Assembly (NCBI RefSeq): GCF_000526915.1
Contig: NZ_JAGZ01000003.1
Span: 124,001-188,000 of the forward strand
Source of the DNA: Mycobacterium genavense ATCC 51234
GTDB lineage: Bacteria > Actinomycetota > Actinomycetes > Mycobacteriales > Mycobacteriaceae
Direction: 5' to 3'
Length of the DNA: 64,000 nucleotides
Under the pieces are notes generated by a model. It did no database searches, was not told the origin of the DNA, and saw only the letters and a list, made by a program, of their open reading frames with translations. The first letter of the stretch is position 1; each line of letters starts with the position of its first letter. Of the stretch, positions 56,301 through 64,000 are shown in pieces. The position numbers were made by a program, and so were the translations under genes.

Positions 56301-56979
56301 TCATCCCGCCGGCGGCGAGCACCGTGACCACCATGGCGTCGGCGTCTTTTAGCCGATGCAGCAGTTCGGGTTCGGCGGTGCGCAGCGACGCGCAGTAAAC
56401 GGGCAGCGGCCGGCCGCCGCCGTCTTCGATGGCCGCGCACAGCGATTCGACGTAGGCGGTGTTGCCGGCCAGATGTTGCGCGCGGTAGTACAGCACCGCG
56501 ATGGTCGGGCCGTCGGTGTGCCGGGCGTGCGGGCGTTCCAGTTCACCCCAGGTCGGGGTCACCACCGGTTCGGTGAAGCCGACGCCGGTCATCAGCACGG
56601 TGTCGGACAGGAACGCGTGCAGCTGGCGCAGGTTCTCCACGCCGCCGTGGGCCAGGTAGATGTGCGCCTGCACCGCGATGCCCGCGGCCAACGTGGACAG
56701 CCCGGTCAACTCGGCGTCGGCGGCCTGCTCGCCGCTGACCAGGATCGTCGGAATGCCGCTCGCGATCACCGTGTCGATGCCGTTTTGCCAGGCCCGATAG
56801 CCGCCGAGGATCCGGACCACCACGATCTGTGCGCCGGCCAGCAGGTCGGCCAGCTCTGGGTCGGTTGAGGGGTCGGACAACCGCGCCGGGTTGGCCCACC
56901 GATAGTTTTTCCCGCTGGCGCGAGCGCTGATCAAGTCGGTGTCGGACGTCGACAGCAGCAGGATCGTCGGCTCAGCCAC
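53392..56979 (-). CDS. cobN: Aerobic cobaltochelatase subunit CobN
   Basis: A 1195-residue large subunit of the ATP-dependent cobaltochelatase CobNST, which inserts cobalt into hydrogenobyrinic acid a,c-diamide late in aerobic B12 synthesis. The protein matches M. tuberculosis CobN (Rv2062c) in size. It shows the CobN/BchH features GLCLTSSRAQWNDNDDG, VALVFSAYPTKHARIGNAVG, HLGKHGNLEWLPGKTLGMSA and YHGGMVATVRALTGKAPAAY. There is no lesion over 3.6 kb. It starts with the ATG at 56979; 195 bases upstream no cobalamin riboswitch could be recognised. The other cob genes lie 2.5 kb away on the opposite strand. Confidence 0.97.
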   Translation of the reverse strand: MAEPTILLLSTSDTDLISARASGKNYRWANPARLSDPSTDPELADLLAGAQIVVVRILGGYRAWQNGIDTVIASGIPTILVSGEQAADAELTGLSTLAAGIAVQAHIYLAHGGVENLRQLHAFLSDTVLMTGVGFTEPVVTPTWGELERPHARHTDGPTIAVLYYRAQHLAGNTAYVESLCAAIEDGGGRPLPVYCASLRTAEPELLHRLKDADAMVVTVLAAGGMKPAAVSAGGDDDSWNVEHLAALDIPILQGLCLTSSRAQWNDNDDGLSPLDVATQVAVPEFDGRIITVPFSFKEIDDDGLISYVADSERCARVAGLAIRYARLRFVAPADKRVALVFSAYPTKHARIGNAVGLDTPASAVALLRAMRDAGYRVGDLPGLEAGDGDALIHALIERGGQDPDWLTEEQLAGNPVRVSAKDYRAWFATLPEEFRDAVETHWGPAPGELFVDRTNDPDGEIVIAAMQSDNLVLLVQPPRGFGENPVAIYHDPDLPPSHHYLAAYHWLDAGFGSHAVVHLGKHGNLEWLPGKTLGMSAACGSDAALGNLPMIYPFLVNDPGEGTQAKRRAHAVLVDHLIPPMARAESYGDIARLEQLLDEHANVAALDPGKLPAIRQQIWTLIRAAKMDHDLGLTERPEEDSFDDMLLHVDGWLCEIKDVQIRDGLHILGQKPTGEGELDLVLAILRARQLFGGEQTIPGLRQALGLAEDGTDERTTVDQTEAAARELVAALQASRWDPAAADTITGNADVANVLRFAATEVIPRLAGTSSEIDQVLRALDGRFIPAGPSGSPLRGLVNVLPTGRNFYSVDPKAIPSRLAWEAGVALADSLLARYRNDHGEWPQSVGLSVWGTSAMRTAGDDIAEVLALLGVRPVWDDASRRVVGLTPISPAELGRPRIDVTVRISGFFRDAFPHVVTMLDDAVRLVADLDEPADDNYVRAHAQADLAQHGDQRRATTRIFGSKPGTYGAGLLQLIDSRNWRDDADLAQVYTAWGGFAYGRDLDGREAVDDMNRQYRRIAVAAKNTDTREHDIADSDDCFQYHGGMVATVRALTGKAPAAYIGDNTRPDAIRTRTLSEETTRVFRARVVNPRWMAAMRRHGYKGAFEMAATVDYLFGYDATAGVMADWMYEQLTERYVLDPENRKFMTESNPWALHGMAERLLEAAGRGMWAEPQPETLDGLRQTLLETEGDLEG

Positions 56980-57174
56980 CCCTCATTCGTACCGTAGGGG
57001 CGCTGTGAGCTTCAGAACCCGGTGCAGATGCGACAAATCGTATGGGCGCGCAGATGCCGACCCAGACGCGCGGCTGGGGGCCCGACCAGGCCGGCGGTGG
57101 AGGCGGTGGCACGGCTTGCACGAATGCCCCCTCGGCAAACATTGCCACAAAGCGCGCGGGAGCGGTGTGGCTTT
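56980..57174. other. Region upstream of cobN, nothing recognised
   Basis: A 195-base gap between cobN and the hydrolase gene, both minus strand. It has a Gly/Pro-rich-looking stretch (GGTGGAGGCGGTGG near 57100) open in both strands, but no start, ribosome site or family supports a gene. Searching by eye for the B12 box and surrounding riboswitch features gave nothing convincing. Confidence 0.35.
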
Positions 57175-57813
57175 TCAACCGAGCACCGCCGCGATACGAG
57201 CGACGACCTCACCGGCGATCTCGGGCGGCTCGGCAGCGTAATAGCGATCGACGGCCGGGTCGTAGGCCGCTCCGGCAATCGACCCGTGATCGGCCGCCAG
57301 CTCGACGAGATCGACCGGCCACCCGACCTCTTCGAGGCGGGCGGCGAAGTCGCGGCTGGCGGTCACCGGAACCACGTCGTCGTCCACGCCGTGTAGCAAG
57401 GTGAACGGCGGCCCGTCGCGGTCGAGGACCAGTCCGTCGCCCGGGACGCGACCCGTGATCGGGTCCGGGGCCATGAAAGCGCCTGCCAGACAGACGGTAT
57501 GGGTCAGGGGAACATCCCGGCGCGTCAGGGTCAGACCCGCGGCGACCAGACCTCCCATCGACCAGCCGACCAGCACGAAGCCGCTGTTGCGCTGCCACAT
57601 GAATTCGACCGATCGCAACAAGTCCGCGCGGCCTCCGTCGCGGGCGTGGGAATCCCAATCGATCACCACGACGGTGGCACCGTGGCCCGCCAACAAGTGG
57701 GCCAGCGGCCGGACGACGGCTCGGGCATTGGCCTGCATGCCATGCCAAAACAGGATCGCCGGTCCGGCGGGATCCCCGAACACATCGGCCAACCGTCCCG
57801 GGGCATATTCCAT
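57175..57813 (-). CDS. Alpha/beta hydrolase fold protein
   Basis: A 212-residue serine hydrolase. The oxyanion motif is ILFWHGMQANARAVVRPLAH, the nucleophile elbow GWSMGG (FVLVGWSMGGLVAAG), the acid in LHGVDDDVVPVTASRDFAA and the histidine in LAADHGSIAGAAYDP. The substrate is unknown. The ATG at 57813 starts the conserved part. It lies 58 bases after the monooxygenase stop on the same strand and may be co-transcribed, with the hydrolase acting on the ester a Baeyer-Villiger enzyme would produce; this is inference. It has no obvious counterpart at this place in M. tuberculosis. Confidence 0.88.
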   Translation of the reverse strand: MEYAPGRLADVFGDPAGPAILFWHGMQANARAVVRPLAHLLAGHGATVVVIDWDSHARDGGRADLLRSVEFMWQRNSGFVLVGWSMGGLVAAGLTLTRRDVPLTHTVCLAGAFMAPDPITGRVPGDGLVLDRDGPPFTLLHGVDDDVVPVTASRDFAARLEEVGWPVDLVELAADHGSIAGAAYDPAVDRYYAAEPPEIAGEVVARIAAVLG

Positions 57814-57871
57814 CGTCTGCACCGGGTCAGTGTGCCCGTGAATTGCCCGTCGCAATCTTCGGGTGGACGAC

Positions 57872-59329
57872 CTAGGCCGTGCGGACGTCGAAGTCCGCGG
57901 GCTCGGGTCGGCGCAAGAGTGCGCGGTGGGTCTCCGGCGCCCAGGGGCGCGTCTCCGGCAGACCATCCTTACCCAGGTACCAATTGCTGCAGCCTGACGC
58001 CCAGATTGTCTGCGGCAGAGCGACTTTCACACGCTCGTTATACTCCTTGGTTGCCGCTTCCGTCGGCGCTGCGGCACGTACCACGCCGCTGCGAATGCGA
58101 CGGATCCACCAGATCATGTAATCGGCCTGGTCCTCGGCGATGGCGATGAAGGACTGCTGGCCGATCGGCGAATGCGGACCCATCAGCATGAAGAGGTTGG
58201 GAAACCGCGGCACCGCGACCGACCGATACGCGATCGGACCGTCGGCCCACGCCTCGTCCAGGGTGATGCCGCCCTCCCCGATCACCTGCATCGGCCGCAG
58301 GTAGGCCCGGGCGTCAAACCCGGTGGCGTAGACCAGCACATCGAGTTCGTGCAGGGTGCCGTCGGCGGTCACGACGCCGCGGGGTTCGATGCGCTCGATC
58401 CGATCGGTGACCACTTCGACGGTCGGGTGCTGCACCGACCGGTAGAACCGTGACGACATCGCCAGCCGCTTGCAGCCCGGCTGGTAATCCGGGGTGAGTT
58501 TGGCCCACAATTCCGGGTCGCGCACCGACAGCCGCAGGTTCCAACGACAGGTGGCCTGAAACAGAGCGCGGCGCAACCCCGAATGGATCAGCGCGCCGCC
58601 GAAGACCTTTCGGAAAAACGCACCCCAAAACCAGTGGCTCAGCGAGTTGAATCCCGGCACGCGCGAGATCACGTGCCTGGTCATCGCCGTGTACCGCGGG
58701 TTGGGCATCGGGTACACCCATTGGGCGGTCCGCTGAAACAACGTCAGCCAGCGCACCTTGCCGCCGAGCTCCACGATGATCTGCACACCGCTCGAGCCGT
58801 TTCCGATCAGACCGATTCGCTTGTCCGACAATGAGACCGAGTGATCCCACCGCGACGAGTGGAATGCCGCCCCCGCAAAGGTCTCCCGCCCGGGGATGTC
58901 CGGATAGTTCGGTATGCGCAGCACGCCGGTCGCGACGACCACGACGTCGAACGTTTCCTCACCGAAACTCGTGGTGAGATGCCATGTCCCAGCACAGTAT
59001 TCGGCTTTGGTGACGTCGCAGCCGAAGCGGATGTGTCGCCGTATGCCCCGTTCGTCGGCCACCCGCCGAAAGTAGGCCTGCAGTTCCGGGCCCGGGGACA
59101 GCAGACTCGTCCACTTCGCGTTGGGCGCGAAGGTGTAGGAGTAGTACCGCGACGGCACATCGCAGGTAAGGCCCGGATACGTGTTGTCACGCCAGGTGCC
59201 CCCGACATCGTCGGCCTTTTCGAAAACGGTGTAGGAGTCAATGCCGGCGTCCTGCAATTTGGCCGCCATGCAAAGGCCCGATACCCCGGCGCCGATTATT
59301 GCGACTTTGACTTGGCGCTGCTGCGTCAT
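57872..59329 (-). CDS. FAD-dependent monooxygenase, Baeyer-Villiger type
   Basis: A 485-residue flavoprotein with two Rossmann motifs: VAIIGAGVSGLCMAAKLQDA for FAD (residues about 8-27) and IGLIGNGSSGVQIIVELGG for NADPH (about 170-188). Between them lies the Baeyer-Villiger fingerprint F-x-G-x3-H-x3-W-(P/D), seen as FAGAAFHSSRWD. A GTWRDNTYPGLTCDVPSRYY block is typical of EthA/MymA-like mycobacterial enzymes, which turn ketones into esters or oxidise sulfur and nitrogen, including the activation of ethionamide by EthA. I chose the ATG at 59329, which begins the FAD motif; the frame is open upstream without meaning. It is divergent to cobG. Confidence 0.92.
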   Translation of the reverse strand: MTQQRQVKVAIIGAGVSGLCMAAKLQDAGIDSYTVFEKADDVGGTWRDNTYPGLTCDVPSRYYSYTFAPNAKWTSLLSPGPELQAYFRRVADERGIRRHIRFGCDVTKAEYCAGTWHLTTSFGEETFDVVVVATGVLRIPNYPDIPGRETFAGAAFHSSRWDHSVSLSDKRIGLIGNGSSGVQIIVELGGKVRWLTLFQRTAQWVYPMPNPRYTAMTRHVISRVPGFNSLSHWFWGAFFRKVFGGALIHSGLRRALFQATCRWNLRLSVRDPELWAKLTPDYQPGCKRLAMSSRFYRSVQHPTVEVVTDRIERIEPRGVVTADGTLHELDVLVYATGFDARAYLRPMQVIGEGGITLDEAWADGPIAYRSVAVPRFPNLFMLMGPHSPIGQQSFIAIAEDQADYMIWWIRRIRSGVVRAAAPTEAATKEYNERVKVALPQTIWASGCSNWYLGKDGLPETRPWAPETHRALLRRPEPADFDVRTA

Positions 59330-59452
59330 GGCCAACCACCAACTTCCCCCGGTATGAGGCCGACGGTAGCGCCGCGGCAAGCAGCGGTGGGGCGAACCAA
59401 CGGCCAGACAATTGGTGTTTTCAGCGCGGCGTTCTGCCTTAACGTGGAATAC

Positions 59453-60553
59453 GTGCCCCGATCCCGTGACGCCGACGCGTGCCCCGGTGCGCTGCAGGTG
59501 CATCAGGCCGCCGACGGCGCGCTGGTGCGCGTGCGGCTGCCGGGCGGGATGATCACCGCCGCGCAACTGGCGAGGCTGGCCGCGTTGTCCAGCGGCTTCG
59601 GCTCGGGAAGCTTGGAGCTGACCGTGCGCGGCAATGTGCAGTTGCGCGCGGTCACCGACGTGACGGCGGTCGCCGAGAGCATCGCCGACGCCGGGTTGCT
59701 GCCGTCCGCGACGCACGAACGTGTGCGCAACATCGTCGCCTCGCCGCTGTCCGGACGCGCCGGTGGACGCGCGGACGTGCGGGCCTGGGTGGGCGCGCTG
59801 GATTCGGCGATTTGCGCCGAGCCCAAACTGACGGGCCTGGGTGGCAGATTCTGGTTCAGCATTGACGACGGCCATGCCGACGTGTCCGGGCTGGGCGCCG
59901 ACGTCGGCGTCCACGTCTGCGAGGACGGTTACGCACTGCTGCTGATGGGGCGCGACACCGGCCTGCGGATGAACGCCGACGATGTGGTCGCGACACTGCT
60001 CGGAGTCGCCCTACGGTTCACCGAGATTCGCGAAAATGCTTGGCGTATCAACGAGTTGGACAACATCGAGGAACTACTTCCGGGAGCTGACGTCAGCGCC
60101 GCCCCCGTTGCGCCGGTCGCCAAACCACCGGTGGGCTGGATAGCCCAGGATGACGGCCGGGTCGCGTTGGGCGCCGCGGTGCCGCTGGGTGTCCTGCCCG
60201 CGCGCATCGCGGAGTATCTCGCCGCGATCGACGCACCGATGGTGATCACGCCATGGCGCTCGGTGCTGGTGTGCGACCTCGACGAGGGTGTCGCCGACGC
60301 CGCGCTGCGGGTACTGGCCCCACTGGGCCTGGTGTTCGACGAGAACTCCGGATGGCTGGACGTCAGCGCCTGCACCGGAAGCCCCGGCTGCGCACGCTCG
60401 GCCGCCGACGTGCGGGCCGACGCGGCGCACCTGGTCGGAACGGATTCCGCGGTACATCGTCACCTGGTCGGCTGCGAACGCGCGTGCGGCAGCCCGCCGA
60501 CGGGACAGGTGCTGGTCGCCACCGGCGACGGATACCGGCTGCTCCGGCCGTAG
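59453..60553 (+). CDS. cobG: Precorrin-3B synthase CobG
   Basis: A 366-residue oxygen-dependent iron-sulfur/heme-type enzyme of the nitrite/sulfite reductase fold that converts precorrin-3A to precorrin-3B in aerobic cobalamin synthesis. The 4Fe-4S cysteines are visible as SACTGSPGCARSAADVRADA (C-x5-C) and LVGCERACGSPPTG (C-x3-C). The length agrees with M. tuberculosis CobG (Rv2064, 363). I chose the GTG at 59453, a few bases before RDADACPGALQVH; a GTG at 59444 is also possible. It is followed after nine bases by cobH. Confidence 0.95.
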   Translation: MPRSRDADACPGALQVHQAADGALVRVRLPGGMITAAQLARLAALSSGFGSGSLELTVRGNVQLRAVTDVTAVAESIADAGLLPSATHERVRNIVASPLSGRAGGRADVRAWVGALDSAICAEPKLTGLGGRFWFSIDDGHADVSGLGADVGVHVCEDGYALLLMGRDTGLRMNADDVVATLLGVALRFTEIRENAWRINELDNIEELLPGADVSAAPVAPVAKPPVGWIAQDDGRVALGAAVPLGVLPARIAEYLAAIDAPMVITPWRSVLVCDLDEGVADAALRVLAPLGLVFDENSGWLDVSACTGSPGCARSAADVRADAAHLVGTDSAVHRHLVGCERACGSPPTGQVLVATGDGYRLLRP

Positions 60554-60562
60554 GGTGAGCAC

Positions 60563-61189
60563 GTGCTCGACTACATCCGCGACGCGGCGGAGATCTACCG
60601 CCAATCGTTCGCGACCATCCGCGCCGAAGCCGACTTGGCACGATTCCCCGCCGACGTCGCGCAGGTAGTGGTCCGGTTGATCCACACCTGCGGGCAGGTC
60701 GACGTCGCCGAGCACGTCGCCTTCACCCGGGACGTCGTCGCGCGGACCAGCGCCGCGCTGCACAACGGCGCGCCCGTGCTGTGCGATTCGTCGATGGTGG
60801 CCGCCGGAATCACCAAGGCACGACTGCCCGCCGGCAACGAGGTGGTGTCGTTGGTGGCCGATCCCCGCGCACCCGCGCTGGCCGCGCAGCGGCGCACCAC
60901 CCGCTCCGCGGCGGGCGTCGAGCTGTGGGCCGACCGGCTCGACGGCGCGGTGCTGGCCATCGGCAATGCGCCGACCGCGCTGTTTCGGCTGCTCGAACTC
61001 GTCGACGAGGGGGCCGCGACGCCGGCCGCGGTGCTGGGCGGTCCGGTGGGCTTCGTCGGCTCGGCACAGTCCAAGGTCGAGCTGATCGAACGCCCGCGCG
61101 GGATGTCGTACCTGGTGGTGCGGGGACGCCGCGGCGGCAGCGCGATGGCCGCCGCCGCCGTCAACGCGATCGCGAGCGACCTTGAATGA
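60563..61189 (+). CDS. cobH: Precorrin-8X methylmutase CobH
   Basis: A 208-residue enzyme moving the methyl group from C-11 to C-12, turning precorrin-8X into hydrogenobyrinate. The active-site histidine is in [20 protein letters not shown], and the substrate loops [20 protein letters not shown] and [20 protein letters not shown] match the family. The length equals Rv2065 (208). GTG start at 60563, nine bases after cobG. The end overlaps the possible first codons of cobIJ, so the cob genes G, H and IJ are one transcript. Confidence 0.97.
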   Translation: MLDYIRDAAEIYRQSFATIRAEADLARFPADVAQVVVRLIHTCGQVDVAEHVAFTRDVVARTSAALHNGAPVLCDSSMVAAGITKARLPAGNEVVSLVADPRAPALAAQRRTTRSAAGVELWADRLDGAVLAIGNAPTALFRLLELVDEGAATPAAVLGGPVGFVGSAQSKVELIERPRGMSYLVVRGRRGGSAMAAAAVNAIASDLE

Positions 61190-61196
61190 GCACGGC

Positions 61197-62675
61197 GTGA
61201 CCGCGCGGGGCACGTTGTGGGGGGTCGGCCTGGGGCCCGGCGACCCGGAGCTGGTGACCGTCAAGGCCGCTCGGGTGATCCGCGAGGCCGACGTGGTGGC
61301 CTACCACAGCGCCCGGCACGGCCGCAGCATCGCCCGCGGCATCGCCGAACCGTATCTGCGACCCGGCCAGCTCGAGGAGCACCTGGTCTATCCGGTGACC
61401 ACCGAGGTGAGCGATCATCCCGGCGGTTATGCCGGTGCGCTCGAGGACTTCTACGTGCGGGCCACCGAACGCATCGCCGGGCACCTCGACGCGGGACGCA
61501 ATGTGGCGCTGCTGGCCGAGGGCGATCCGCTGTTCTACAGCTCCTACATGCATCTGCACACCCGGCTGACGCAGCGGTTCGACGCCGTCATTGTGCCGGG
61601 CGTGACGTCGGTGAGTGCGGCGTCGGCCGCGGTGAGCACGCCGCTGGTGGCCGGTGACGAGGTGCTGTCGGTGCTTCCGGGCACCCTGCCCGTCGGCGAA
61701 CTGACGCGCCGGCTCGCCGACGCGGACGCCGCCGTCGTGCTCAAGCTCGGACGCTCATATCACGCTGTGCGGGAAGCACTTTCGGCTTCCGGACGGCTGG
61801 CCGAAGCGTTCTACGTGGAGCGGGCCAGCACGGATGCGCAACGCGTCGCGCCGGCCGCGGACGTCGACGAGGCCGGCATGCCGTACTTCTCACTGGCGAT
61901 GCTGCCGGGCGGTCGGCGGTTCGAGCAACGCGCGCCGGTCGGGGGCGTCGCGGTGGTGGGGCTCGGTCCCGGCGACCACGACTGGATGACACCGCAGAGC
62001 CGACGCGAGCTGGCCGCCGCGACCGACCTGATCGGCTACCGCCACTACCTCGATCGTATCCCGGTGCGCGACGGTCAGCGGCGCCATCCCAGCGACAACA
62101 CCGACGAACCCGCACGGGCTCGATTGGCGTGTGCGCTGGCCGAACAGGGCCGCGCCGTGGCGGTGGTGTCGTCGGGTGATCCCGGGGTGTTCGCGATGGC
62201 CACCGTCGTCCTCGAAGAAGCCAAACAGTGGCCGAGAGTGGAGATTCGGGTGATTCCGGCGATGACCGCGGCGCAGGCCGTAGCCAGCCGGGTCGGCGCG
62301 CCGCTGGGCCACGACTACGCGGTGATCTCGTTGTCGGACCGGCTCAAGCCGTGGGACGTGATCGAGACACGCCTGGCCGCCGCGTCCGCAGCCGATTTGG
62401 TGCTGGCCATCTACAACCCCGCGTCCAAGAGCCGGACCTGGCAAATCGCTGCCATGCGCGACATCTTGCTGACCCATCGCGAACCGGGAACGCCAGTTGT
62501 CATCGGCCGCAACGTGTCCGGGCCCGACGAGGACGTCCGGGTGGTGCGGTTGGCCGACCTGGATCCCGCCGACGTCGACATGCGCTGCCTGCTGATCGTG
62601 GGATCGTCTCAAACCCAGTGGTACCCAGGCGATTCCGGTGACAGAGTGTTCACACCCCGGCGTTATCCGGGCTAG
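61197..62675 (+). CDS. cobIJ: Fused precorrin-2 C20- / precorrin-3B C17-methyltransferase CobIJ
   Basis: A 492-residue fusion of two SAM-dependent uroporphyrin-III-C-methyltransferase-type domains. The first half (about 1-240, CobI) starts GTLWGVGLGPGDPELVTVKA and has LAEGDPLFYSSYMHL. The second half (about 250-492, CobJ) starts AVVGLGPGDHDWMTPQSRRE and has VVSSGDPGVFAMATVVLEEA. Both carry the GxGxGD SAM loop. It corresponds to Rv2066 (508). I prefer the GTG at 61197, giving VTARGTLWG as in M. tuberculosis; a TTG at 61182 is the alternative and would overlap the cobH stop. The PPE pseudogene ends at the very next base (62676), convergent. Confidence 0.95.
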   Translation: MTARGTLWGVGLGPGDPELVTVKAARVIREADVVAYHSARHGRSIARGIAEPYLRPGQLEEHLVYPVTTEVSDHPGGYAGALEDFYVRATERIAGHLDAGRNVALLAEGDPLFYSSYMHLHTRLTQRFDAVIVPGVTSVSAASAAVSTPLVAGDEVLSVLPGTLPVGELTRRLADADAAVVLKLGRSYHAVREALSASGRLAEAFYVERASTDAQRVAPAADVDEAGMPYFSLAMLPGGRRFEQRAPVGGVAVVGLGPGDHDWMTPQSRRELAAATDLIGYRHYLDRIPVRDGQRRHPSDNTDEPARARLACALAEQGRAVAVVSSGDPGVFAMATVVLEEAKQWPRVEIRVIPAMTAAQAVASRVGAPLGHDYAVISLSDRLKPWDVIETRLAAASAADLVLAIYNPASKSRTWQIAAMRDILLTHREPGTPVVIGRNVSGPDEDVRVVRLADLDPADVDMRCLLIVGSSQTQWYPGDSGDRVFTPRRYPG

Positions 62676-64000
62676 TCAGTCCCTGACCCAGGTGTTCGGC
62701 AGCATCGGCAGCGACGGCCCGTCATTGAGCCCGTCACCGGCCAGCGTGGTCAACCCCGCAGCCCGGCCCGCCCCGGATTTGGCTGCGGCCCCGGCGAATC
62801 CGAGCGGCCCGGCGCCGGACTCCCCGGCCGAAGTGACGGACTCGTCGTCCGGGTCGGTGGGCGTGTCCTCGAGGTCCATGAATTCGTAGCGGTAGGCCTT
62901 GTCCTTGGCGTCTTGCGCCCGACGCCGGCGGGCCTTCAACCGCTCCTTGGCCGAGGCCGCCGCGGCGCCGGCCGGGGCGTCGACGTCGTCGGGTGCGGGC
63001 TCCTCGGACTTGCGGCGGGAACGATTGCGCGCGCTGGCGCTGCCGGACAATCCTGACAGTCCGACCGCCCACAGCGCGTCGGACATGCCGGCGCCGAGGC
63101 CGCTCATGCTCGTCGGGCCGAAGCCCACGCCGGGTGGAGTACCGACCGGCGGGGCCGCGCCGGCGGCCGTGGCCGTGGCGGTCGCTGGAGCCGGTGCGGG
63201 CGCGCTGGCGCTCGAGGACGTCCGAGGACGTCGGCACGTTGCCGAAACCCGCCGGGGCCGGCGCGGTGGGCATCGGCGTGGGTGCCATCGCCGGCACCAG
63301 CTGCACGGCCAGGGGAACCGCGGTGCTCACCGCGATCGCCGTCGCACCCGCGGCCGCACCGGCACCAGCCGCGGCCGCAACGGCCATCATGGCGGGGACG
63401 GCGACGACAGCCAGCTGCACCGCGACCTGGATGAACGGCCAGAAGATCATCCGGGTGGGGAAGATCGCCCAGCCGAGCGCGCTCGACAGCGCCGGCGAAA
63501 GACCGAGTTGCCCGAAGAACGAGGCAAGGCTGTTGACCCGCGGCACCGGCGGGAAGGGCCAGCCACCGGGGTTGAGGTCCTTGGACACCCGTCACGCGAA
63601 GGTGCTTGGTGTACTGCTGCAGCCATTTGGCGAGCTGATCCATCCAGGACGGATACTGCGGCGCCGCCGCGCTGGCTTGCTGAGTGGTCGACGACGTGTC
63701 AGCGGCGGCCGTCATGATCTGCGGGGCCGGCGTGGACGGCGGAACGGCGGCGAGCGCGGATTCGCTCACCGCCTCGTAGGTGCTCATCGTCGTGGCGGCC
63801 TGCACCCACATACGGGCGTAGTCGGCCTCGTTCACGGCGATCGGAATCGTATTGATGGCGAAGAAGTTCGTCGCGACCAGGGCGCCGTGGATGGCGTGAT
63901 TCGCCGCGAACTCGCCCATCGTGGGCATCGCCGCCAGCGCGGCCGTGTAGGCGGCCGCGGCCGTCTCGTGCAATGCCGCCGCTGTCGTGCTGTCCGCGGC
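62676..64000 (-). pseudogene. PPE family protein (PPE-PPW type), two frameshifts, 5' end outside window
   Basis: Three frames carry one protein. From the right edge comes the end of a PPE domain ([20 protein letters not shown], then [20 protein letters not shown]). After about 63588-63590 (two bases of a run missing) comes the second part ([20 protein letters not shown], then [20 protein letters not shown]). After a 10-bp duplication at 63213-63232 comes the third part ([20 protein letters not shown], then AKDKAYRYEFMDLED). It ends PSLPMLPNTWVRD with the P-x2-P-x2-W motif of the PPE-PPW subfamily, close to PPE2/PPE20-type proteins. As it stands it is not translatable to the end. PPE proteins are cell-surface or secreted ESX substrates. 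Confidence 0.83.
63213..63232. repeat. 10-bp tandem duplication that breaks the PPE frame
   Basis: CGAGGACGTC occurs twice in a row. Removing one copy gives a continuous reading [16 protein letters not shown] across the junction, so the duplication is the cause of the frame change. Confidence 0.85.

Noticed and set aside
56980..57174. A cobalamin riboswitch upstream of cobN
   Set aside because: No B12 box or supporting stem pattern was found by eye on either strand; a covariance-model search would decide.
56972..57178. A small Pro-rich or Gly-rich gene in the gap upstream of cobN
   Set aside because: Both strands are open but the products are low-complexity, there is no ribosome binding site, and one candidate runs into the cobN start.

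Overview
The window is high-GC actinobacterial DNA from a Mycobacterium. From about 12.1 kb to the right end it follows the Mycobacterium tuberculosis H37Rv order Rv2037c to Rv2066. The recognisable members are the patatin/sugar-ABC block, pncA, lipT, lppI, a Rv2047c-type epimerase, pks12, rbpA, ppm1/lnt, a YtcJ-type amidohydrolase, fxsA, a dienelactone hydrolase, cobN, cobG, cobH and cobIJ. The species cannot be named from the sequence alone. A PPE gene at the right edge fits a slow-growing type. No rRNA, tRNA, IS element or CRISPR array was seen.

Left part (1-12.2 kb): a flavin hydroxylase cut by the window edge, and a tandem universal stress protein with a good DosR-like box upstream. Next comes a tightly overlapping minus-strand operon: OsmC, cyanase (cynS), an acyl-CoA-dehydrogenase-like protein, an ECF sigma factor, a zinc-type anti-sigma factor and a formate/nitrite-type channel. 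Beside it lies an efeUOB ferrous-iron operon whose permease gene efeU is broken. Small conserved genes (DUF3097, DUF3349) follow.

Middle (12.2-32.8 kb): an intact five-gene sugar ABC transporter/patatin operon headed by an ECF41-like sigma factor, then pncA with its Rv2042c-like partner. The rest of this stretch is largely decayed accessory DNA: two broken DoxX genes, a half lipoprotein gene fused to one of them at a deletion junction, a gluconokinase with a mutated P-loop lysine, and a phosphotransferase/DUF pair with several frameshifts. Frameshifted lipT, P450 and SDR genes and a DapB-like gene with a nonsense codon and a frameshift complete it. lppI, a TetR regulator and the Rv2047c homologue are intact among them.

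Right part (32.8-64 kb): the 12.5 kb pks12 gene (two complete reducing modules, for mycoketide synthesis), then rbpA, separate polyprenol-phosphate-mannose synthase and apolipoprotein N-acyltransferase genes, and the cobalamin genes cobN, cobG, cobH and cobIJ. A Baeyer-Villiger-type monooxygenase and an alpha/beta hydrolase sit between cobN and cobG. A frameshifted PPE-PPW gene runs off the right end.

Two overall themes stand out. First, the sigma-factor-controlled cyanase/FNT operon looks like a self-contained cyanate (or reactive electrophile) response module, and it is the best candidate for an undescribed system here. Second, at least twelve genes carry lesions (indels, nonsense codons, deletions, a 10-bp tandem duplication), while the long core genes, including 12.5 kb of pks12, carry none. 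This points to real, selective pseudogene formation rather than random sequencing error, although many of the indels lie in short homopolymers and need confirming.
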